Shown: positions 1 to 5,703 of the stretch, one piece after another | How the letters are laid out: the number at the start of each line of letters is the position of its first letter | Numbering within the stretch: position 1 is the stretch's first letter | Source: Planctomycetota bacterium | GTDB taxonomy: Bacteria > Planctomycetota > Phycisphaerae > UBA1845 | Assembly (NCBI GenBank): GCA_022561255.1 | Contig: JADFRO010000214.1 | Span: 1-5,703 of the forward strand | DNA: 5,703 nt | Direction of reading: 5' to 3' | The notes under the pieces: generated by a model | What the model saw: only the letters and a program-made list of their open reading frames with translations | Database searches by the model: none | Told to the model about the DNA's origin: nothing | Made by a program: the position numbers and the translations under genes

Positions 1-1667
1 CCGGTTCCGGGAGTGTTGATCGAGGCCGACAGAGACGTCGTTGCATCTGCGTTGATCAGATCGACCACGTCTTGAAGCGTTCGCGCGCTGCTAAAGTCGA
101 TCGACGTCGTTTGATTCGAACCGTCCGTGAAAGAAACGGTGCCGACCTCAACGCCCGACCCCCCATTTAGGGATCGAAGCATTACCGTATTGAGTCCGCC
201 CACGAGCGATCGTGACCGGAACGCGTTGTTCGTGGAAAATGTCGCTTCCTCCAGTCCCAAGTCCGCAGCGGCGTAGGAGATGCCGTTGACCGCATCGTTG
301 CCGGCTGTGATTGTAACCTGATTGTCAAACCCCAGGGCACGCAGAACGATCCCCTTCCCGTCATCCGACAGTGAAGCCTCCACGAGGGAATCGTTTCCAC
401 TAGCGAAGTTGATCGCGCGGATCAGATCGCCGAGGGTGACCATCCTATAGATGTCCTGCCCGTTGATCGTGTCGTCCGCGACGTCGGATTCGATCCCCAG
501 ATCCTTCGCCGCCTGTCCCGATATGTCTTCGATCTTGAAGTTTTGTATCACAGATTCGGGAACGTCGGTCGTGTCGGTCACGAGAATGCGCGAGTTCACC
601 GTTGTCGCCGAAACGGAAACGTCAGCCTCGTTGATCGCCTCGATGACGTCGCGGATCGTCCGGGCTTCAGTCAGATCGACCTCCGCCGACGCGCCGGATC
701 GGTCCGTTATGCGTATGACGCCCAATCGCACACCGTTGCCGTCGTTGACCGCTCGCAGATCGGTATCCAACCCAAGCACGTCCGTAAGGGAAACGCCGAA
801 GTCACCGTAGCTCGTCGAAAACGCGAGATCACTGCTTTGCGCACCCTGGCGAAATCGGTCCACGCCGTTGCCGTCGTTGAGTGATGAAAGGAGCATCGAC
901 ATCGACAAACGAAGTACGTCGGCACCATCAATGCGCCCGGCGGCGACGTTCGCCGCGATCCCCAAGTCGTTGGCCATGGTTCCGCCGTCTAGGTCCGCAA
1001 CGACGAGATTCTCCGTTCCCCCGCTAAGATCCTCAAGGACGATCCGGTCGCCCACCGCGCCGTTGGACGCGATTCCCGTAACGCTCGCGCGAATCTGGAT
1101 GTCACCATTGGTGTTGATCGCTTCCAGGACGTCCTGGACCGTAAAGGCACGCGACAGATCGATGTCTGCCGAAGCGCCGCTGCGATCGGTTATGCGAATT
1201 GTTCCGCGCTGCACACCGCGTCCACCGTTCAGCGCGTCCAGGTCCGTTCCCTGATTCACACGCCCGCGACCTACCTCGATCGAAAACGTTCCCGTTCCGA
1301 TAGACGTCCGACTGGGATCAGCGAATCCGCTACTCACCATCGCGTGGGTCGCAACCAGCGAGTGGACCCGAAGCGTCACGCTTCCGATTGTGGCGTTCTT
1401 TCCGGCGGTAGCGCTTATGATGCTCTCGTTCGTGCTCGTCGCGTTGAACCGATTGAAGAAGGCTATACTGTTGAAGTTCGTCGCGGCGTTGCGGATCGCT
1501 AGCAGTTGGGCGGAGAGTCCGACAAAGGCCGTTCGCTGGATGTCGATCCCCTGAACGCGCCTTTGGAGTAACGTGATCGGCCTCGCCTCGAGCGCCATCA
1601 GTTGATTGATGAGCTCAGCCGTGTTGATCCCGGAGATCAGCCCGATGCCCGTCGAGATTCCACTCAT
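1..1667 (-). CDS. fliD: Flagellar hook-associated protein 2 (filament cap FliD), 5' part only
   Basis: The product is the filament cap protein, which sits at the distal tip of the flagellum and helps exported flagellin fold and insert. The gene starts at the ATG at 1667-1665 and leaves the left edge after 555 complete codons with no stop. Residues 1-117 look like the FliD_N domain: MSGISTGIGLISGINTAELI opens the protein, followed by an ALEARPITLLQ helix and a long helical stretch typical of the D0/D1 leg. The rest is built from flagellin hook IN-type units at about residues 143-185, 304-346 and 498-539. Each has an L-x-x-L/V-N-x-G start, an I/V-x-I/F-T-D strand and a V-x-x-x-I-N end. No FliD_C domain is reached, although the visible part already exceeds full-length E. 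coli FliD (about 470 aa). No cysteine or tryptophan is present. An AGGAA Shine-Dalgarno lies 8 bases before the ATG. The gene is downstream of two flagellin genes on the same strand. The identification is firm; total length is unknown. Confidence 0.93.
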   Translation of the reverse strand, partial: MSGISTGIGLISGINTAELINQLMALEARPITLLQRRVQGIDIQRTAFVGLSAQLLAIRNAATNFNSIAFFNRFNATSTNESIISATAGKNATIGSVTLRVHSLVATHAMVSSGFADPSRTSIGTGTFSIEVGRGRVNQGTDLDALNGGRGVQRGTIRITDRSGASADIDLSRAFTVQDVLEAINTNGDIQIRASVTGIASNGAVGDRIVLEDLSGGTENLVVADLDGGTMANDLGIAANVAAGRIDGADVLRLSMSMLLSSLNDGNGVDRFRQGAQSSDLAFSTSYGDFGVSLTDVLGLDTDLRAVNDGNGVRLGVIRITDRSGASAEVDLTEARTIRDVIEAINEADVSVSATTVNSRILVTDTTDVPESVIQNFKIEDISGQAAKDLGIESDVADDTINGQDIYRMVTLGDLIRAINFASGNDSLVEASLSDDGKGIVLRALGFDNQVTITAGNDAVNGISYAAADLGLEEATFSTNNAFRSRSLVGGLNTVMLRSLNGGSGVEVGTVSFTDGSNQTTSIDFSSARTLQDVVDLINADATTSLSASINTPGT

Positions 1668-1739
1668 AACAATCGTTCCTCAAACCATCCCGCTCGGGTC
1701 ATGCGTTCAACCTACCCTCACGCCGCCCTCGCTCATCAT

Positions 1740-1768
1740 TTATCGGCCGTTGCGAATGTGATACTCAA
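1740..1768 (-). promoter_or_regulatory. Candidate sigma-28 promoter of fliD
   Basis: An exact GCCGATAA box, the FliA/sigma-28 -10 consensus, lies on the minus strand at 1747-1740, about 73 bases before the fliD ATG. The -35 region is weak: TTGAG at 1768-1764, giving a TTGA to -10 gap of 17 instead of the usual 15. The box lies in the short spacer after flagellin gene B, where no convincing terminator is visible. fliD may therefore be transcribed both by readthrough and from its own promoter. Confidence 0.5.
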
Positions 1769-1822
1769 GCGGTCCCAGCGGTACCACGGCGCTGTAGACA
1801 CGACGGCGGCTCGCGGAATCAG

Positions 1823-3274
1823 CTATCCCAGCAGCGACAGGACGAGGTTGGGAATGGAGTTGGCGATTTGCAGCGCTCTCTGCGTGCTTTGGACGAGGAT
1901 CTGCGCCCGCGTGAGGGCGGATATTTCGACGGCCATGTCCGCGTCACGAATGAGCGACTCGGAGGCGGTGACGTTTTCGAGCGTGATCGATTGAGCGTTG
2001 ATCGCGGGATCGATTTCGTTGCGTTGAATGTTGCCCAGTCGGCCCCGATGCGACGCCACTTGGCTGATCGCCTCGGTGACGATCGCCTGAGCTCTGCTGA
2101 AGTTCTTGCTCGCCAGGTCGTTCGCAAGACCCGAGCGCAGGGAGTAAAGCAACCCCCCTGCCCGCGTCCCGAGTTGCGTGGTGCGAACGGAGTTCAGTCC
2201 GACGAAAATCTGCCCGTTCGGGTTGATTTCGGGGGTGATCTGAAACACCGCTCCGCCCCCGGTGATGTTGAAACTCGCGGACGACAAGGTTTGGCCAAAT
2301 AACGGCGTGAGGTAAAGTCGAGCGTCGAGCCCTCCCGCTCGTACGTCCGCGACCAATCCTCGGACGGATGTCGGCTGCCCGTCGATCAAAACACCGGCGT
2401 CCTGGCCAACGTCGCGCACTTCGTTCAGAGCGTTGGCACTGCTGATGAAGTTCCCGCCGATCGGTTCAATCGAGACGAACGCATCGGACCCGAACGTCGT
2501 GCTGTTAAGAAGTAGCGCGCTTGCGGCTGTACCGACGCCAACGGCCGACACGACCGCGGATACGCCCGTGGTCACGGTAAACGTGTTTACCGCCGCCGCA
2601 ATTTCGCTCAGCGTAGTTCCCGATCCGAAGCTGATCAACTCAGACCCCAGCACTCCGCGCAACTCGATCGTCGACGCCGATGTTGTCGATGTTCCCGTTG
2701 TGTTGGTTCCGGAAAAACTGATACCGGCTGTCTGGGCGGATTGCGTTACTTTGACGCCGACCACCCTCCCCCCCGCCTGCGGCATGCGCGCGGAGAACAC
2801 CGAGACCTGGCTGAACGCTGCCGTGGAAATCGACGACAGATGGTAACCCTGACTTCCGTCGAGAAGCTTCCTGCCGGCGAAGGCGGTGTTGTTGGCGATG
2901 CGGTCGATGCTCGAAAGAATCGAATCGATCTGAAGCTGGTTGGCGTTGACTTCCGCAACCGAAAGACCGGCCTCGTTCGCTGAGGAGACCACCAAAGACT
3001 GAAGGTCCAGAAGCAGCGCCGAGGTCTCGTTGAGGGCGCCCTCCGCGGTGGCGATGACGTTGTTGGCCCGCGACGAATTCTCGATCGCCTGCTGCAGACC
3101 GCGCATCTCAAACCGCAGGCGCTCTGAGGCGATCAGCCCAGCCGGATCGTCACGACCACGGTTGATCTGCAGTCCCGAACTGAGACGCTCGAGGCGAAGG
3201 TTCAGGTCGGTCTGATTACGCCCCAGCATGCGTATCGCACGCAGTGCGGGGATGTTCGTATTGATGCGGCTCAT
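1823..3274 (-). CDS. Flagellin B (filament subunit)
   Basis: This is a 483-residue flagellin that polymerises into the filament after export through the flagellar type III apparatus. Residues 1-140 form the conserved N-terminal D0/D1 domain (MSRINTNIPA start, LSSGLQINRGRDDPAGLIAS, ANQLQIDSILSSIDRI). Residues from about 385 to 483 form the C-terminal D1/D0 domain (ENVTASESLIRDADMAVE, LTRAQILVQS, ending SIPNLVLSLLG). The centre holds a flagellin hook IN-like unit at about 197-230 and a conserved block around ITGGGAVFQITPEI (337-350). Residues 186-203 are rich in Ser and Thr. The ATG at 3274 is chosen because it starts the family motif and has AAGGA 7 bases upstream. An in-frame extension to 3382 would add 36 residues with two cysteines, unlike the rest of the cysteine-free protein. 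It is homologous to flagellin A over its whole length but clearly diverged. Which copy corresponds to which named flagellin cannot be told. Confidence 0.96.
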   Translation of the reverse strand: MSRINTNIPALRAIRMLGRNQTDLNLRLERLSSGLQINRGRDDPAGLIASERLRFEMRGLQQAIENSSRANNVIATAEGALNETSALLLDLQSLVVSSANEAGLSVAEVNANQLQIDSILSSIDRIANNTAFAGRKLLDGSQGYHLSSISTAAFSQVSVFSARMPQAGGRVVGVKVTQSAQTAGISFSGTNTTGTSTTSASTIELRGVLGSELISFGSGTTLSEIAAAVNTFTVTTGVSAVVSAVGVGTAASALLLNSTTFGSDAFVSIEPIGGNFISSANALNEVRDVGQDAGVLIDGQPTSVRGLVADVRAGGLDARLYLTPLFGQTLSSASFNITGGGAVFQITPEINPNGQIFVGLNSVRTTQLGTRAGGLLYSLRSGLANDLASKNFSRAQAIVTEAISQVASHRGRLGNIQRNEIDPAINAQSITLENVTASESLIRDADMAVEISALTRAQILVQSTQRALQIANSIPNLVLSLLG

Positions 3275-3281
3275 CACGTCG

Positions 3282-3286
3282 TCCTT
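3282..3286 (-). promoter_or_regulatory. Ribosome binding site of flagellin B
   Basis: AAGGA lies 7 bases before the ATG at 3274 and supports that start over the in-frame upstream extension. The surrounding CAAGGACG also resembles a GGA-type CsrA recognition core, which would place a possible translational repressor site directly on the Shine-Dalgarno. Confidence 0.75.
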
Positions 3287-3313
3287 GACGTTGCCGGGCA
3301 CCGCCACGCAAGT

Positions 3314-3324
3314 GGGGCATCCCC
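3314..3324 (-). promoter_or_regulatory. Small GGGG-ATG-CCCC hairpin in the flagellin B leader
   Basis: On the minus strand this reads GGGGATGCCCC, a four-base-pair G:C stem around an ATG loop, about 40 bases before the start codon. It contains GGGATG, close to the RGGAUG core bound by CsrA. Together with the GGA in the Shine-Dalgarno it gives a two-site layout like that of the B. subtilis hag leader. The sequence and inverted repeat are seen; the regulatory role is inference, and such short motifs can occur by chance. Confidence 0.3.
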
Positions 3325-3398
3325 GGTCGCACCACCTTGTGCGATCTGGTGACTGATACGCCCGCATGCGGCGGGAGCGCACAACTCTTCCGCCCGGT

Positions 3399-3426
3399 TT
3401 GTCGGCGGATGATCGGACCTTCTTTA
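3399..3426 (-). promoter_or_regulatory. Candidate sigma-28 promoter of flagellin B
   Basis: The minus strand has TAAAG at the -35 position (TAAA at 3426-3423), a 16-base gap after TAAA, then GCCGACAA at 3406-3399. This matches the sigma-28 consensus (TAAA, about 15 bases, GCCGATAA) with one -10 mismatch and one extra spacer base. Transcription would start near 3392, giving a leader of about 118 bases. The site sits downstream of the flagellin A terminator, which fits an independent flagellin B transcript. It is the best-formed promoter in the window. Confidence 0.65.
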
Positions 3427-3474
3427 ATTCCCCGGGTTGCGCAGCCGCAATGGCAAGATCGTGCCGGAGGGGGG

Positions 3475-3503
3475 TTGCGTCATCCGATCACGGGGGGACG
3501 CAA
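3475..3503. repeat. Inverted repeat beside the flagellin A terminator
   Basis: TTGCGTC at 3475-3481 is exactly complementary to GACGCAA at 3497-3503, separated by 15 bases. It begins inside the T-tract of the flagellin A terminator and lies upstream of the flagellin B promoter. It could be a second weak hairpin behind the terminator or a site of no function. The function is unknown. Confidence 0.35.
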
Positions 3504-3535
3504 AAAAACCGCGACGGCGTAACGCCATCGCGGTT
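3502..3535 (-). terminator. Intrinsic terminator after flagellin A
   Basis: On the minus strand the arms AACCGCGATGGCG and CGCCGTCGCGGTT pair over 13 positions around a TTA loop (arms 3535-3523 and 3519-3507). A run of seven T follows (3508-3502). The single imperfect position becomes a U-G wobble in minus-strand RNA but a C-A mismatch in plus-strand RNA, so the hairpin suits the flagellin direction. It begins about 34 bases after the flagellin A stop codon and should separate the two flagellin transcripts. Confidence 0.93.
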
Positions 3536-3569
3536 GATACTTCAGTCAAAACTCGCTGTTACCGTCGAC

Positions 3570-5063
3570 CTACCCGAGCAGGGCCAACGCGTTTTGCGGC
3601 TGAGCGTTGGCGAGCTGCAAGACCGACGTCGACGAACTCACGAGTATCTGAGCACGCGTCAGGTTCGACGTCTCCAAAGCGAAGTCGGCGTCACGGATGG
3701 CACTTTCCGCAGCGGTCACGTTCTCTCGGGCAATCTGCAGCGAGTTGATCGTCGTAGAGAGCGTATCCTTTTGGAACGCTCCGAGTCGACCCCGCAGACT
3801 TGCGACTTCATTGATCGCCGCGCGAACGATCCGCTGAGCTGTGGCGAAATTCTTCTTGGAGAGGTCGTTCGCCAAGCCCGACTTGAGCGTGGTGAGGAAT
3901 CCAACGGACGCATTTCCTAGCTTGGCCGCCGAAAGCTCTTCGATGCCGATGGTTTCCTGTCCCGAAAGTCCGACGGTCGGCGAGATGGAGAAGATCGCTC
4001 CGCCTCCGGTGACTTCAAACGACGTCGTTCCACCAGCCACGCTGCCGAAGGCCGACGTGAGCGTCATATCCGCAGAAAGCGTCCCCGCTCGAACCGAGAC
4101 ATCCAAGCCGTTAACGATCGCGCTGGCGCCGTTTACCGTAACGGTTCCATTGGCTCCGAAGTCCTTGACGTCCGCCGCTTGAGACACGAACGCCGTTGTG
4201 GCATTTTCCAGTACGGAGATGGACACAAACGCATCGGCTCCGTAGGTTGTGCTCTGAAAGACGACGGACGTGGAGCCGCCGCTCGCGGCCGACGCCGTGG
4301 CGGACACGCCCGTCAAATCCTTCGAAGCGTTAACCGCTGACACGATGTTCGCCGCCGTGGCACCCGAAGCGAAGCTGATGGTGTCGGCTCCGAAGTTTCC
4401 GCGGACCTGAATCGTGGTCGCGGCCGCAAGTGTTCCGTTCAACGGGTTGGCGCCTGCTCCCGTCGTTCCTGCCCCCACCGCGCTAACGATAGCGACCTCG
4501 GACCTCGTGACGACGGTCAGGTTGACCGTCCGGAACGAGCCAGCAGGAATCTTGGCTGAGTTGATCTGAACGGCGTCCAGGTGGTTTACGGACGCGCCTG
4601 TCGCTTCAGTGATGTTGATGCCCGACGTTGTGAACGCGAACGCGCCGTTGAGGAGTTTCTTGTTGCCGAAGGCTGTTGCCTGCGCGAGACGGTCGATCGA
4701 TTGGAGGATCGAGTCGATTTGCAACTGATTCGCCGCGATCTCCTCCGGCGTCACACCGGCCTCGTTCGCTGACTGGTCTACGAGGTTCTCGAGGCCCAGC
4801 AGCAGCGAACTAATCTCCTGCAACCCACCCTCCGCGACGGCCACGATCGTGTCCGCCCGCACGGCATTGTCGATGGCCGTCGAGATCGCGCGGATGCTCG
4901 ACCGAAGCGTCTCGGACGCGATCAAACCAGCCGGATCATCCCGGCCGCTGTTGATGCGCAGACCCGAACTGAGTCGTTGAAGTGCCGTGTTCAAGGACCT
5001 GTTGTTGATGCCCAGGGAGCGCTGTGCGATCAGCGACTGAACGTTTGTATTGATCCGAGTCAT
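3570..5063 (-). CDS. Flagellin A (filament subunit)
   Basis: This is a 497-residue flagellin. The N-terminal D0/D1 domain spans about residues 1-140 (MTRINTNVQS, LSSGLRINSGRDDPAGLIAS, ANQLQIDSILQSIDRL). The C-terminal D1/D0 domain runs from about 395 to 497 (ARENVTAAESAIRDADFALE, LTRAQILVSS, ending NALALLG). The central part has a flagellin hook IN-like unit at about 213-245, STTYGADAFVSI near 271-282, a VNGLDVSVRAGTLSADMTL stretch at 317-335 and VTGGGAIFSISP at 351-362. Each of these has a counterpart in flagellin B, so the central domain was inherited with the gene and not acquired separately. The Ala/Gly/Thr-rich segment near 190-215 is longer than in flagellin B. There is no cysteine. The ATG at 5063 starts the family motif; an in-frame TTG at 5081 overlaps the ribosome binding site and is unlikely. 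A strong terminator follows, so the gene is probably monocistronic. Confidence 0.96.
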   Translation of the reverse strand: MTRINTNVQSLIAQRSLGINNRSLNTALQRLSSGLRINSGRDDPAGLIASETLRSSIRAISTAIDNAVRADTIVAVAEGGLQEISSLLLGLENLVDQSANEAGVTPEEIAANQLQIDSILQSIDRLAQATAFGNKKLLNGAFAFTTSGINITEATGASVNHLDAVQINSAKIPAGSFRTVNLTVVTRSEVAIVSAVGAGTTGAGANPLNGTLAAATTIQVRGNFGADTISFASGATAANIVSAVNASKDLTGVSATASAASGGSTSVVFQSTTYGADAFVSISVLENATTAFVSQAADVKDFGANGTVTVNGASAIVNGLDVSVRAGTLSADMTLTSAFGSVAGGTTSFEVTGGGAIFSISPTVGLSGQETIGIEELSAAKLGNASVGFLTTLKSGLANDLSKKNFATAQRIVRAAINEVASLRGRLGAFQKDTLSTTINSLQIARENVTAAESAIRDADFALETSNLTRAQILVSSSTSVLQLANAQPQNALALLG

Positions 5064-5074
5064 TCTGGTTCGTG

Positions 5075-5079
5075 CCTCC
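5075..5079 (-). promoter_or_regulatory. Ribosome binding site of flagellin A
   Basis: GGAGG lies 11 bases before the ATG at 5063. The gap is slightly long but the match is strong. It overlaps the codons of the longer in-frame TTG reading that begins at 5081, which argues against that alternative start. Confidence 0.7.
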
Positions 5080-5163
5080 AAAAGCGCCGTGAAACTCGCG
5101 TGCCTGCGAAGCCTGTCCCTCTTCGTCGACGGCTTGTCTCACGGAACCACGCGACCGGTTTAC

Positions 5164-5193
5164 TTACCGGCCCAGGGCTCGTTCCCTGCTTTG
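5164..5193 (-). promoter_or_regulatory. Possible sigma-28 promoter of flagellin A
   Basis: GCCGGTAA at 5171-5164 on the minus strand matches the sigma-28 -10 consensus GCCGATAA at seven of eight positions. It lies about 101 bases before the flagellin A ATG, a distance like that of the boxes before flagellin B and fliD. The -35 is poor: CAAAG at 5193-5189 gives an 18-base gap from CAAA to the -10. An alternative further upstream is TAAA at 5385-5382 with a 16-base gap to GACGATTG at 5365-5358, which matches the -10 less well and implies a leader near 290 bases. Confidence 0.35.
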
Positions 5194-5367
5194 CGAAACG
5201 TATTGTCGCGAATCGCCACGACATCCGACCATATCGTTTTGCCCCGTACACCTACGCCTCCCGGCGGTCCGTCCGTTTGCTTCAACCCGACCGTCTGCCA
5301 GCCGCTGCCCGGTCGCTGTAAGAGTGGACCAATAAAGCGGCTATTTGACATCTGAAACAATCGTCGC

Positions 5368-5380
5368 GCCGATAATCGGC
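5368..5380. repeat. Perfect 13-base palindrome GCCGATAATCGGC
   Basis: GCCGAT and ATCGGC are perfect inverted arms around a single A. The plus strand reads GCCGATAA, an exact sigma-28 -10 box, and the minus strand reads GCCGATTA. It lies in the divergent region about 305 bases upstream of flagellin A and 315 bases upstream of the plus-strand gene. It could be an operator for a dimeric regulator or a coincidental pairing of -10-like sequences. No TAAA sits at the right distance for either strand. Confidence 0.45.
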
Positions 5381-5682
5381 CTTTAGTACATTCGGACCCC
5401 AGATTCGGACCGGTCGACTTGCGACGCCCACGCCCGACGCCCTTCTTGAGCCGATAACCTCGATCGCCCCTTCGCGAACCCGGAGGACACACGTTTTACC
5501 GGACAACAACGCCAGCCTTCTCGACGCCGACCCGCGAAAATTTTTATCGCCCATAGCCGTTGCAAAGAGATTTCCAAGGCGTTCGCCCCAACGACTGCGC
5601 CGGCTGAGTTTATCTAGAGCACTTAACACTCAGGCCTGGCGCGTTGTGAGTTTTGGTTGTATGTTTTCAAGCTGTCCAGCAT

Positions 5683-5687
5683 GGAGG
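5683..5687 (+). promoter_or_regulatory. Ribosome binding site of the right-edge plus-strand gene
   Basis: GGAGG sits 6 bases before the ATG at 5694, a near-ideal match and spacing. It is the main evidence that a real gene starts here. Confidence 0.6.
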
Positions 5688-5693
5688 CTTGAG

Positions 5694-5703
5694 ATGAAAG
5701 CAT
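5694..5703 (+). CDS. Start of an unidentified plus-strand gene, cut by the window edge
   Basis: Only three codons (Met-Lys-Ala) and one further base are visible, so no product can be named. The start is supported by a strong GGAGG ribosome binding site 6 bases upstream. An in-frame ATG at 5661 would add 11 residues including a cysteine, but it lacks a comparable ribosome binding site. The gene is divergent from the flagellin genes; whether it is flagellar cannot be said. Confidence 0.5.

Larger units (their letters stand above)
5064..5693. other. Divergent intergenic region, no gene supported
   Basis: These 630 bases separate flagellin A (minus) from a plus-strand gene starting at 5694. Open frames of 63 to 115 codons exist on both strands, but they overlap each other, are rich in Arg, Ser and Cys, lack recognisable motifs and have no good ribosome binding site that I can see. 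The region holds the flagellin A leader and promoter candidates, a perfect palindrome at 5368-5380, two plus-strand GCCGATAA boxes (5368-5375 and 5450-5457) and a small AT-rich imperfect palindrome at 5534-5550. Confidence 0.6.

Noticed and set aside
451..1254. Plus-strand open frames opposite fliD
   Set aside because: They are antisense shadows of a confidently identified gene, low in complexity and Arg/Ser-rich.
1776..1794. CAGCG/CGCTG inverted repeat after flagellin B as a terminator
   Set aside because: The stem has only five pairs around a nine-base loop and no T-tract follows on the minus strand.
1602..1994. 130-codon plus-strand open frame spanning the fliD start and the end of flagellin B
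   Set aside because: It overlaps two real genes in antisense and the promoter spacer between them, and no family resemblance was seen.
3275..3382. In-frame 36-residue N-terminal extension of flagellin B
   Set aside because: It is Arg- and Cys-rich, unlike flagellin N-termini. The ATG at 3274 begins the conserved motif and has a good ribosome binding site.
5345..5376. Plus-strand sigma-70 promoter TTGACA to GATAAT
   Set aside because: The gap is 20 bases, well over the usual 17, and it would leave a leader of more than 300 bases before the only plus-strand gene.
5534..5550. AT-rich imperfect palindrome with a GGCGATAA-like box on the minus strand
   Set aside because: It is nearly 480 bases from flagellin A with no matching -35, and its arms carry a mismatch, so no function can be supported.
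5282..5629. 115-codon minus-strand open frame in the divergent region
   Set aside because: There is no recognisable motif and no clear ribosome binding site. Other open frames overlap it on both strands, and its composition looks like translated GC-rich non-coding DNA.
5681..5692. Four-codon reading frame ATG-GAG-GCT-TGA just before the right-edge gene
   Set aside because: It arises from the ribosome binding site sequence itself and has no upstream ribosome binding site, so it is most likely chance.

Overview
The window carries a flagellar filament locus, probably from a planctomycete or a relative. The flagellin N-termini (INSGRDDPAGLIASE type), the FliD N-terminus (STGIGLISGINTAELINQL type) and the GC-rich codon use all point that way. 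The lineage is an inference from sequence style; no taxonomic marker gene is present.

Layout, read in the minus-strand transcription direction from right to left. Positions 5694-5703 hold the first bases of a plus-strand gene that leaves the window, preceded by a strong ribosome binding site. Positions 5064-5693 are a non-coding divergent intergenic region with a perfect 13-base palindrome and several sigma-28-like -10 motifs. Flagellin gene A occupies 5063-3570 and ends in a clear intrinsic terminator at 3502-3535. A spacer of about 295 bases follows, with a good sigma-28-type promoter and a structured leader. Flagellin gene B occupies 3274-1823. A 155-base spacer contains an exact GCCGATAA box. 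The 5' part of fliD (filament cap, HAP2) runs from 1667 off the left edge.

How the genes work together: the two flagellins are homologous over their whole length, including a shared and non-enterobacterial central domain. They are probably alternative or co-assembled filament subunits made from separate transcripts. FliD forms the cap at the filament tip that folds and inserts flagellin monomers. All three proteins lack cysteine in the visible sequence, as expected for exported axial proteins. Each leader has a sigma-28-like -10 box about 70 to 125 bases before its start codon, which fits late-class flagellar expression.

I see no evidence of a wholly new system. The less ordinary points are the repeat-rich, oversized FliD, the shared central flagellin domain, a possible CsrA-type leader on flagellin B, and the unexplained palindrome and -10 boxes in the divergent region.
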